A DNA stretch of 64,000 bases from Burkholderiaceae bacterium (GTDB lineage: Bacteria > Pseudomonadota > Gammaproteobacteria > Burkholderiales > Burkholderiaceae_C), in assembly GCA_024235895.1 (NCBI GenBank), contig JACKLM010000002.1, forward strand, positions 1 to 64,000, written 5' to 3'. A program made the position numbers and the translations under genes. This document shows positions 18,728-25,322 of this stretch, one piece after another. The notes under the pieces were generated by a model, which searched no databases, was not told the DNA's origin, and worked only from the letters and a program-made list of their open reading frames with translations. How positions within the stretch are numbered: the stretch's first letter is position 1; each line of letters opens with the position of its first letter.

Positions 18728-18786
18728 TATGGTGCGCCCGCGGCCCGCCGCGTACAGGGTGGACCCTGATGGGCGGCATCCGGCAG

Positions 18787-18806
18787 ATCGTTTTATCGTC
18801 AACGAT
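18787..18806. promoter_or_regulatory. MarR-type operator copy 3 (MarR promoter)
   Basis: A perfect inverted repeat ATCGTT-TTATCGTC-AACGAT with the same arms and the same 8-nt spacing as copy 2. It lies 29-48 bp upstream of the chosen MarR start and abuts a TAGAAT -10 candidate at 18806-18811. It is 79 bp from copy 2, so one repressor could control both divergent promoters. Confidence 0.75.
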
Positions 18807-18834
18807 AGAATCAGCCCTGCCCCGGTCGCCCTCG

Positions 18835-19410
18835 ATGCCTTCGACGCCCCGTCCCCGCCCCCCGACCGGCAGCGCCGCGCGCAGCACGGCGCGCGCCAAG
18901 ACCGCGGCCGCGGCGGCGACGCCAGCCAAGCCGGTGCCGCGCCGCGTCACCGTGCGCCGCCCGACGCTCGGCCCGATCGGCCGGCTCGAGGATTTCATCC
19001 CGTTCAAGCTCGCGGTCGTCGCCAATCGCGTCTCGCAGTCGATCGGGCACCTGTTCGAGACCCGCTACGGGCTGCAGATCCCCGAGTGGCGCATCCTGAT
19101 GGCGCTGTACGCCTACGGTCGCCAGGCCTTCCACGAGGTCGTCGACCGCACCAGCATGGACAAGGCGCGCGTGTCGCGTGCGCAGCGCCGGCTGGTCGAC
19201 CTGGGGATGATCGCGACCGCCCCCGACCCCGACGACGGCCGCCGGCTGCTGATGTCGATCACCGACACCGGCGCGCGGCTGTGCGCGCAGATCCTGCCCG
19301 AGGCCGCCGCGCGCGAGGCCTGGTACCTGGCCGCGCTGACCGACGACGAGCACCGCCAGCTCGACCTCATCCTCGACAAGCTGATGGTGCGAAGCGGGCA
19401 GGAACCGTAG
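18835..19410 (+). CDS. MarR-family transcriptional regulator
   Basis: Start set at the ATG at 18835 (191 aa). The alternative ATG at 18769 would place the operator and -10 element inside the gene. The N-terminus is about 40 residues of Ala/Pro/Arg-rich low complexity. A winged-helix MarR domain follows: YGLQIPEWRILMALYAYGR, then a recognition region VDRTSMDKARVSRAQRRLVDLGMI, then the wing DPDDGRRLLMSITDTG. Divergent from the aldehyde dehydrogenase operon and preceded by a perfect inverted repeat, it is very probably an autorepressor that releases on binding a pathway metabolite. The same repeat upstream of the DUF1329 operon extends its likely regulon. Confidence 0.88.
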   Translation: MPSTPRPRPPTGSAARSTARAKTAAAAATPAKPVPRRVTVRRPTLGPIGRLEDFIPFKLAVVANRVSQSIGHLFETRYGLQIPEWRILMALYAYGRQAFHEVVDRTSMDKARVSRAQRRLVDLGMIATAPDPDDGRRLLMSITDTGARLCAQILPEAAAREAWYLAALTDDEHRQLDLILDKLMVRSGQEP

Positions 19411-19439
19411 CGCCGTGTCCTGCGGCAGGGCGGGGCCCG

Positions 19440-19648
19440 TCAGGCGTCGACGCGCACCAACCGACTCGTGGAACTGGGCGCGGGGATCAGCGTCCCGGGC
19501 GGCACCTCCACGCCCGGCTTGCCGGCGACGGTGACCGTACCGGGCTTCGTCGGGTGATGCAACGGGCGGCGGCTCCCCCCTTCTGACGCACCTGGACCCC
19601 ACCGTCGGCCGACAGGCGGGCGAGGAGATCCTCGACCTTGACCAGCAT
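19440..19648 (-). pseudogene. Frameshifted hicA-like toxin gene
   Basis: Read leftwards from the ATG at 19648, the N-terminal frame gives MLVKVEDLLARLSADGG, then VRQKG. The HicA C-terminus (HHPTKPGTVTVAGKPGVEV, then PPGTL) continues in another frame and ends at 19440. The two halves join at a run of six C on the + strand (19575-19580). The total length fits a HicA of about 69 residues. The catalytic histidine of the usual GSH motif is an arginine here (GSRR), so the gene would be inactive even if the frame were restored. No hicB gene is seen. It lies beside a RES/Xre toxin-antitoxin pair. Confidence 0.65.
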
Positions 19649-19670
19649 GCGGCCAGAATCGCATCGCCGG

Positions 19671-20144
19671 TTACGACAGCCGAGGGTCGAACTCGAACGG
19701 GTCGCGCTCCCTGACCAGCGCGACCTCCGGGAGCCTCGGATGTAGGGCATTGAGGAGCAGGTTGTGTTCGGCCGGCTCGACGTAGGAGGGAACCCAGAGC
19801 GCAAGTTCGGCGCACGCATCGAGCCACCGGTCGCCGAACGCCTGGGTCACGGCTTCGCTGTCGCGCCAGTGATCCGGAAGTCCGGCCGCCTGCGCGGTCC
19901 GAACCACCAGGCCGTCGGGCAGCTCCAGTCTGAAAAGGGCCTGTCCGACTGGCGTGATGCCGTTCGCGTGGACACGCTTCTCGAGTTGCGCCAGCGCACG
20001 CGACCCTGCGCAGTAGATCACCCGCCGCGATGCAGCACCGGATCGCAGACTGTGCCAGCGTCCTGGCGCCAAGGCTGAGCCGTAGGCCTGGTCGGCAACG
20101 GTCTTCGCGGCGGCCAGACCGATGCGGAAGACGGCGATGCTCAA
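19671..20144 (-). CDS. RES-domain toxin (Res/ParT/MbcT type)
   Basis: 157 aa from a TTG at 20144 that overlaps the antitoxin stop as TTGA; no ATG is available in frame near the domain start. The RES fold residues are visible: GRW with Arg29, Tyr44 in VIYCAGS, Glu55 in LAQLEKRVHA, and the WVPS segment with Ser120 followed by a family-typical EHNLLLNALHP. These residues form the NAD-binding and catalytic pocket of Res toxins, which degrade NAD or ADP-ribosylate targets. The five extra residues between Arg29 and Tyr44 are slightly unusual. Neighbouring Xre/MbcA/ParS antitoxin and a palindromic operator complete a normal module. Confidence 0.85.
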   Translation of the reverse strand: MSIAVFRIGLAAAKTVADQAYGSALAPGRWHSLRSGAASRRVIYCAGSRALAQLEKRVHANGITPVGQALFRLELPDGLVVRTAQAAGLPDHWRDSEAVTQAFGDRWLDACAELALWVPSYVEPAEHNLLLNALHPRLPEVALVRERDPFEFDPRLS

Positions 20145-20770
20145 GCGGCGGCGCCGAATCTCAGCGCGACGAGCATCGACTGCACCTTGCTCATGCCCCA
20201 GGGCGTGCGCGCTCGTCTGAGCGGGGTCTCGCCATCCAGAGAGGGATGCGGCCGAGTCAGCCAGGTCGACGCCTGCGTCGGCGAGCCGAAGACTTCGGTG
20301 GCCTGGGTCAAGAGGTCCGTGATCTGCAGGGCCTTGACGGCGGCATCCCGGGGCAACGCCGAACCACTGGCCTTGCGGCGGCTGACCGTCGTTCGATCGA
20401 TACCCACGAAGTCGAGCACGTCGCGCGACTCGAGCCCGCTGAAGGCCGCGATGTCGCCCAGGAAGTCGGGGTCCAGTCCGTCGGCGACCAGGGTTTCCGC
20501 GACTTCGGGCGCCATGCGGCATCCGCAGGCCTCACCGCTGAGGGCCTGGGGTTGGCCGGCGCCGGGAAAGAAGTCGCCGCCCGTCAGCAGCAGCCCGCCG
20601 CCGCCTTTCATTCCGTTTTGCCCGGCACCCCTACGCCCTGCCGAGTCGGAACCCTTGCGCGCGCCCCCTGCCCTCGCCGCCAGCCTGTTGATCGTGCTGG
20701 CCCACTCGTCAAGCGACTCGGCTGGCCGTGGAGGCAGATGCTGGACCGCAGCAGCTGCATGTGCCGTCAT
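20141..20770 (-). CDS. Xre/MbcA/ParS-type antitoxin (DUF2384 family)
   Basis: 209 aa from the ATG at 20770. The first about 85 residues are low-complexity and Gly/Ala-rich, longer than in typical family members. A helix-turn-helix-like region with DRTTVSRRKASGS (about 126-138) and a C-terminal toxin-binding domain (AVKALQITDLLTQATEVFGSP, then ASTWLTRPHPSLDGETPL, broken across 145-190) follow. The HPSLDGETP motif is characteristic of the MbcA/ParS/Xre toxin-binding domain. It sits immediately upstream of, and overlaps, the RES toxin. A perfect 11-bp inverted repeat lies 20 bp upstream of its start, so it should repress its own operon. Confidence 0.85.
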   Translation of the reverse strand: MTAHAAAAVQHLPPRPAESLDEWASTINRLAARAGGARKGSDSAGRRGAGQNGMKGGGGLLLTGGDFFPGAGQPQALSGEACGCRMAPEVAETLVADGLDPDFLGDIAAFSGLESRDVLDFVGIDRTTVSRRKASGSALPRDAAVKALQITDLLTQATEVFGSPTQASTWLTRPHPSLDGETPLRRARTPWGMSKVQSMLVALRFGAAA

Positions 20771-20789
20771 GATTCAACTCCAGAGTCTT

Positions 20790-20821
20790 TGCAAACGCAC
20801 GCATATTCTAGTGCGTTTGCA
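20790..20821. promoter_or_regulatory. Operator/promoter of the RES-Xre operon
   Basis: Perfect inverted repeat TGCAAACGCAC-N10-GTGCGTTTGCA. The AT-rich spacer, read leftwards, contains TAGAAT and an overlapping TATGCG. A TTGACG lies just outside the distal arm (18 nt before TATGCG), so the palindrome covers the -35 to -10 interval. This is the expected architecture for autoregulation by the antitoxin. Confidence 0.75.
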
Positions 20822-20909
20822 CCCGTCAAGCTAGCGTCCGTTCCTCGTCACTGGTCGCGCCAACCTCGATGAAGTCAGGCACGCCATCGGCGCCGCAGCG
20901 GTACACACC

Positions 20910-20934
20910 GTTAAGGCTTGACTGTTAAGGCTTG
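20910..20934. repeat. Two direct copies of GTTAAGGCTTG
   Basis: GTTAAGGCTTG at 20910-20920 and again at 20924-20934, a 14-bp period, in the 245-bp gap between the Xre operator and the 3' end of the Mo-enzyme gene. The rest of the gap shows no supported gene. Function unknown; it could mark an integration or rearrangement boundary. Confidence 0.5.
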
Positions 20935-21066
20935 TGCGACACCTGCCCTGCGCGCAGAAGGTCGTGTGCCCTCGCTGCATCCGGTCAGGTGTCGCATTAG
21001 CCTCGAGGGAGGAAACCGCGGCGAACGCCCGCGGGCACCCGATGAAGGTTCGAACGCGATCCCTTG

Positions 21067-23700
21067 TCAGACACTCCCGCGCGGCTTCAAACTCGGCCCG
21101 TCGAACCCCGCCGCTTGCGCCGACGGCCCCAGCGACTCGACGCGACCGCGGCCGAGCTTGTAGCGGTAGTTGTTGGTCAGCGGGTCCGGCACCGCGTGGC
21201 ATACCGCATTGGCGTGCTGCCCCGGGTGGTTGAAGCCGGCCTTGGCGACCCCCTCGCGCATGCCGTCGTCGAGCACCGCCACCGCCTCGAACGACCCGCG
21301 AGTGACGCGGATATGCCCGGCCGCGAGCAGCGCGTCGAAATGCTGCTCGTGGGCCTGCACGCCGAGCGGCATCCCGGTCTGCACGTAGACCGCATCGTTG
21401 CTGACGCGGACGAGGTCGCCGTTGGAGACGCCGCGCGCGGCGGCGTCGCGCGGGTGGATGAACAGCATCTGCACCACCCCGCGCGCCGCGGTGTAGGGCT
21501 TGCGCCGGTCGTCGAAACCGCTCTGCCAGACCTCGTCGATGCGGCCGTTGGTGATCCACAGCTCGCCCTGGTCGGTGCGCGGACGCGCGGCAGCGTAGAA
21601 CTCGCTCCAGCCCGGGAAGTCCCACGGCGCCTTCAGCAGCACGGCCTTGCCGCTGTGGGTCGCGAAGCCCTGCAGCAGCCGCGTGCGCCAGCGGTCCGCG
21701 TCGGGCAGTGCCTGGTCCGGGTCGTGCAGCCGCACGGTGCCGATCAGCCGCTCGCCGGTGCGCCGCACCGGGGTCTGGATGCCGTCCGGGCCGAGCCGCC
21801 TCAAGGCCTCGTGGCCGGGCAGGCCGTCGCGCCTGGCCTGCCGCACCAGCTCGTCGTAGTCGTAGACGCCGCCGCGGCCGTGGCGCGCCGCCTCCTCGAA
21901 GACCTCGCTGGCGTCGCGCCAGGCGAAGCGGTCGCCCCAGCCCATACGGCGCGCGAAGGCCTGCACCGCCTGCCAGTCCGGCCGCGCCTGCCCGGGCGGG
22001 TCGCAAAAGCGCGCGTACAGGCGCAGCCGGCGCTCGCCGTTGCAGCGCGTGAAGTCGGCCTCGCCCCAGGTCGCCGCCGGCAGCACGATATCGGCGTAGC
22101 GCGTGCCCAGCGGATCGACCGGGTAGATGTCGGAGTCGACCAGCACCATGCCGCCCGCGTCGGCGCGTGCGATCAAGGCCTCGGCCGCATGCGCCGCGTC
22201 CGCTCGCCGGGGCTGCTCGGGCCGCTCGACGGTCAGCGCGGCGATCGCGCGCTCCAGCTCGGCCGATGCCGCCATCGCGCCGATCCAGGTCGTGCCGAAG
22301 ACCCAGGCGAACCGCAGCCGGCCGTCGATCAGCCAGCGGTCAAGGTTGAGCGGCTTGCGCCGCCGCCCCGGGTACTTCTCCGGCGACAGCCAGCCCGGCA
22401 TGCCGGGCGCTCCGGCCCAGCCGCGCTGGTGGCCGCCGCCGCGGCCGATGACGCGCCCGGGCCGGTTGCCGGCGCCGCAGACCAGGCCCAGCGCCGCCAG
22501 CGACGCGCTGTTCATGTAGTTGTTGGACCAGTAGTTGCCCTTCTCCAGCATGAACGACGCCTTGGGCCGCGAGCCATCGGCACGCGGCCGCGCGAGCAGC
22601 TCGGCGGCGCGCTCGATCAGCGCCGCATCGACGCCGGTGATGCGCGCCGCCTGCGCCAGCGCCAATTCCTCGCGCGCGAGCAGGAAGGCGCGGTAGTCGG
22701 CCCAGTCGCTCTGGAACAGGCCCCAGGTCGTCCGCCACTGCCACGGCGTATCGCGCGTGCCCCGCCCCAGCCCCTGGTCGACCTCCCAGCGCCGCGCGAC
22801 CCAGCGGTCGATGAAGCCCTGATCCTGCCAGCCGCGCTCGACGATCACGCGCGCGATCGCCTGGTTCAGCACGCTGTCGGTGCCGGGGATCACCGGCAGC
22901 CACAGCCCGCCCTGCTTCAGCCCCCAGGCGACGCCGCCGCTGCGGTGCGGGGTGGCGAAGATCAGCGTCTTGCCCGGTTCGGCGCCGCGCATGATCTGGG
23001 TCGTGAACAGCGTGGCCTTGGTCTCGAAGGGGTCGGTGCCGGAGCAGAACATGACCTCGCACGCGCCCCAGTCGTCGTAGCTCGGCGAAAAGGCCTCGAT
23101 CCCGGCATCGTCGAGCCCGGCGGCGTCGTTCGTCGCCGCGCACTTGTCGTGCGGCGCGAAGGCCGGCGTGCCGACGGCATCGAACGCCAGCCGCGCGATC
23201 GCGTAGGTATTCTCGAAATACTGGTACGAGTAGGCCTTGATGCCCCAGGCATGCTCGCCGTGGCGGGCGAGCACATGCTGCGAGACGCGCGCCATGACCT
23301 CGATCGCGTCGTCCCACGAGACCTCGCGCAGAACGCCCCCGACGCGCAGCAGCGGCGTCGTCAGCCGCTCGCGCGTGCGGTTGCCCGGGTGGTGGCATTT
23401 CTGCGCCAGCGTGCCGCCGCGCATCGAGTGCCCGCCGCCGGGGTTGACCGCGCGCGCCAGCGGGTCGGGCAGCACCAGCACATGGTGCGGCCGGCCCTGC
23501 CAGGCGACGATATTGTGCTGCGCCGGGTTGGCCCAGGGTGGCTCGTCGGCGCGCGGGGTGCCCTCGGATGGCGGCGGCGTCGCGGCGCCGCCGTCGGCCG
23601 GCCAGCGCCAGACCCGGTAGGCGCAGCCGACGACGCAGTAGTCGCACGCGGTGCCGATCTGCTCCGCGCGCGGCGGCGCCACGGGCGGGCGATCAGCCAT
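21067..23700 (-). CDS. Molybdopterin (Mo-bisMGD) oxidoreductase large subunit, AioA/IdrA-like
   Basis: 877 aa from the ATG at 23700, which overlaps the Rieske stop by 8 nt. Near the N-terminus Cys19, Cys22 and Cys26 (CDYCVVGC) with Ser92 (SMRGGT) in place of a fourth Cys indicate a [3Fe-4S] cluster, as in arsenite oxidase AioA and iodate reductase IdrA. DMSO-reductase-family cofactor motifs follow, ending with a molydopterin-dinucleotide domain (about 730-870). The region equivalent to the arsenite-binding His/Glu loop of AioA reads KCAATNDAAGLDDAG, so that loop is not conserved. The length is nearer to IdrA (about 876 aa as I recall) than AioA (about 825). There is no Tat signal of its own; export would ride on the Rieske partner. 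The substrate is unproven. It is the last of nine tightly packed genes. Confidence 0.85.
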   Translation of the reverse strand: MADRPPVAPPRAEQIGTACDYCVVGCAYRVWRWPADGGAATPPPSEGTPRADEPPWANPAQHNIVAWQGRPHHVLVLPDPLARAVNPGGGHSMRGGTLAQKCHHPGNRTRERLTTPLLRVGGVLREVSWDDAIEVMARVSQHVLARHGEHAWGIKAYSYQYFENTYAIARLAFDAVGTPAFAPHDKCAATNDAAGLDDAGIEAFSPSYDDWGACEVMFCSGTDPFETKATLFTTQIMRGAEPGKTLIFATPHRSGGVAWGLKQGGLWLPVIPGTDSVLNQAIARVIVERGWQDQGFIDRWVARRWEVDQGLGRGTRDTPWQWRTTWGLFQSDWADYRAFLLAREELALAQAARITGVDAALIERAAELLARPRADGSRPKASFMLEKGNYWSNNYMNSASLAALGLVCGAGNRPGRVIGRGGGHQRGWAGAPGMPGWLSPEKYPGRRRKPLNLDRWLIDGRLRFAWVFGTTWIGAMAASAELERAIAALTVERPEQPRRADAAHAAEALIARADAGGMVLVDSDIYPVDPLGTRYADIVLPAATWGEADFTRCNGERRLRLYARFCDPPGQARPDWQAVQAFARRMGWGDRFAWRDASEVFEEAARHGRGGVYDYDELVRQARRDGLPGHEALRRLGPDGIQTPVRRTGERLIGTVRLHDPDQALPDADRWRTRLLQGFATHSGKAVLLKAPWDFPGWSEFYAAARPRTDQGELWITNGRIDEVWQSGFDDRRKPYTAARGVVQMLFIHPRDAAARGVSNGDLVRVSNDAVYVQTGMPLGVQAHEQHFDALLAAGHIRVTRGSFEAVAVLDDGMREGVAKAGFNHPGQHANAVCHAVPDPLTNNYRYKLGRGRVESLGPSAQAAGFDGPSLKPRGSV

Positions 23701-24199
23701 GCGCGGCCCCGTCGCCGAAGACCAGCCCCTGGACGCCGACCGCAAGGATCGCGTCGCCGTCGAGCTCCAGCACGATCTGCGGCAGCGCCTGCGTCGCGTG
23801 CCCGCTGAGCACGACGCCGTGGCGCGTCAGGTCGAATCGCGTCAGGTGGCGCGGGCAGGGGCCGAGCAGCTGGTTGGCGGCGTCGAACGCGCCCTCCAGC
23901 GGTCCGCCGAGGTGCGTGCAGCGGGCGCTGAAGGCGACGATGTCGCGCTGCGGCCCGACCCCGCCGCCGGCCGTCACCCCCAGCCGCACCAGCATCGCCG
24001 GCAGCCCCGGGCGCGGGTAGTCGAACCAGACCGGCTCGCCGACGCGCAGCGCCCCCAGCCGCGCGACGCTGCGGGGCGCGTGCGCCGCACGCGCGGCGCG
24101 CAGCGGCATCGGCAAGCCCGCCAGCGGCGCCAGCAACACCAGCCTCGCCCCGGCCAGCAGCGCGTCGCGCCGGCTCAGGCACGCGCGCTCAGCGTCCAT
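23693..24199 (-). CDS. Rieske [2Fe-2S] small subunit, AioB/IdrB-like
   Basis: 168 aa. A twin-arginine signal (SRRDALLAG at 9-17, then a hydrophobic stretch) marks folded export to the periplasm. Cluster ligands are Cys94 and His96 (CTHLG) and Cys115 and His118 (CPRH). The two extra cysteines that form the disulfide in bc1-type Rieske proteins are Gly and Arg here. The closing segment, GHATQALPQIVLELDGD then GVQGLVFG, is typical of the arsenite oxidase small subunit group. It should pass electrons between the Mo/[3Fe-4S] subunit encoded just after it and a periplasmic cytochrome. Its start overlaps the end of the upstream dihaem gene by 11 nt. Confidence 0.88.
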   Translation of the reverse strand: MDAERACLSRRDALLAGARLVLLAPLAGLPMPLRAARAAHAPRSVARLGALRVGEPVWFDYPRPGLPAMLVRLGVTAGGGVGPQRDIVAFSARCTHLGGPLEGAFDAANQLLGPCPRHLTRFDLTRHGVVLSGHATQALPQIVLELDGDAILAVGVQGLVFGDGAAHG

Positions 24200-25322
24200 C
24201 GCGCGCTCCGGCCACGGGCAGCGGCCGCGTCGGCGGCAGCTCGGGCGCGGGCATGGCAGGCAGTTCGTCCATGCTCAGGCTCTCCAGGAAGGCGACGAGG
24301 TCGCGCTTGTCGTCGTCGCTCAGCCCCAGCGGCTGCAGCCAAGCCGGCTTGGCCGCCGCGTCGCCGCCGCCGCGGTCGAAGAAGTCGACCACCTCGCGCA
24401 GCGTCGCGAAGGCGCCGTTGTGCATGTAGGGCGCGGTGTGGCGCAGCTCGCGCAGCGACGGCGTGCGGAACTTGCCGCGATCGCGCGCGTCGCGCGTCAG
24501 GTATTCCAGCCCGAGGTCGTCGTCGCCCGACGCGTACTGCTCGCGCGACACACCGCGCTGCAGGTTCTGCCAGCGTGCGGTCACCTGCAGCAGCACATGC
24601 GCGTCGGCCTGCGGCAGCCGCGGCACGCCGAGTGCGTGGAAGCGCTGGTCGGCGAACAGCGGCCCTTCGTGGCAGCGGATGCAGCCGGCCTTGCCGCTGA
24701 AGAGCGCCCAGCCGCGCTGCGCCGCCGGGCTCAGCGCGTCGCGGTCGCCGGCCACCCAGCGGTCGAACGGCACCCGCGCCGGGTCCGACACCAGCGTGCG
24801 CTCGAAGGCCGCGATCGCCTGCCACGCGTGCGTCAGGCGCGGCCACTCGGTGCCGAAGACGGCGCGGAAGCGCCGCACGTACTCGGGGACGAAGCGCAGC
24901 CGCATCTCCATCATCGCCGGGTTGCCGTTGCCGGCCACCGCGCCGGTGGCCGCCGACTGCGCCTGCGCCTCCAGGCTGCCGACGGCGCCGTCCCAGAACA
25001 GCCGCTCGTAGTGCGCGGCGTTCCAGATCGTCTGCGAGTTGCGCCAGTGGATCGTGCCCGGGTAGCCGCGCGAGACCGTGCTGCGCTCGCCCATGCCGAG
25101 CGCCGGCAGGTGGCACGACGCGCACGCGGTCGACCCGTTGCCCGACAGCCGCGGGTCCCAGAACAGCAGCCGGCCGAGTTCGACCTTGGCCGCGCTGCCC
25201 GGGTTGTCGGCCGGGGCGACGACCGGCGGCAGCGTGCCGGGCGGTGCCGCCGGCACCTGGGCCCGCGCGGCGCCGAAGCCCAGCAGCGCGACACCGACCG
25301 CGGCCGCGACCCGCGCCCTCAC
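24189..25322 (-). CDS. Dihaem c-type cytochrome, CCP/MauG family (second of two)
   Basis: 377 aa from a GTG at 25322 overlapping the previous stop as GTGA. A signal peptide ends near ARA (about residue 21). Haem sites are CASCH (67-71) and CIRCH (214-218), arranged as in bacterial cytochrome c peroxidases. TPSLRELRHTAPYMHNG (287-303) is a family landmark. In the following segment (EVVDFFDRGG) the residue that I align with the axial Met of peroxidases and Tyr of MauG is Phe315. The distal haem may therefore be five-coordinate or use another ligand. It could be a MauG-like TTQ maturase, a peroxide scavenger like IdrP, or an electron-transfer partner. Confidence 0.82.
   Translation of the reverse strand: MRARVAAAVGVALLGFGAARAQVPAAPPGTLPPVVAPADNPGSAAKVELGRLLFWDPRLSGNGSTACASCHLPALGMGERSTVSRGYPGTIHWRNSQTIWNAAHYERLFWDGAVGSLEAQAQSAATGAVAGNGNPAMMEMRLRFVPEYVRRFRAVFGTEWPRLTHAWQAIAAFERTLVSDPARVPFDRWVAGDRDALSPAAQRGWALFSGKAGCIRCHEGPLFADQRFHALGVPRLPQADAHVLLQVTARWQNLQRGVSREQYASGDDDLGLEYLTRDARDRGKFRTPSLRELRHTAPYMHNGAFATLREVVDFFDRGGGDAAAKPAWLQPLGLSDDDKRDLVAFLESLSMDELPAMPAPELPPTRPLPVAGARDGR

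Noticed and set aside
18769..18834. Longer MarR N-terminus from the ATG at 18769
   Set aside because: It would put the operator and the -10 element inside the gene and adds no conserved sequence.
20822..20920. Possible small gene fragment read leftwards (ending in a TGA near 20830)
   Set aside because: A short plausible peptide can be read just upstream of the Xre operator, but it has no start, no ribosome-binding site and no recognisable family.
21067..24199. Straight annotation as arsenite oxidase aioBA
   Set aside because: The cluster and Rieske motifs fit, but the arsenite-binding loop does not and the context is different, so only a superfamily-level call was made.
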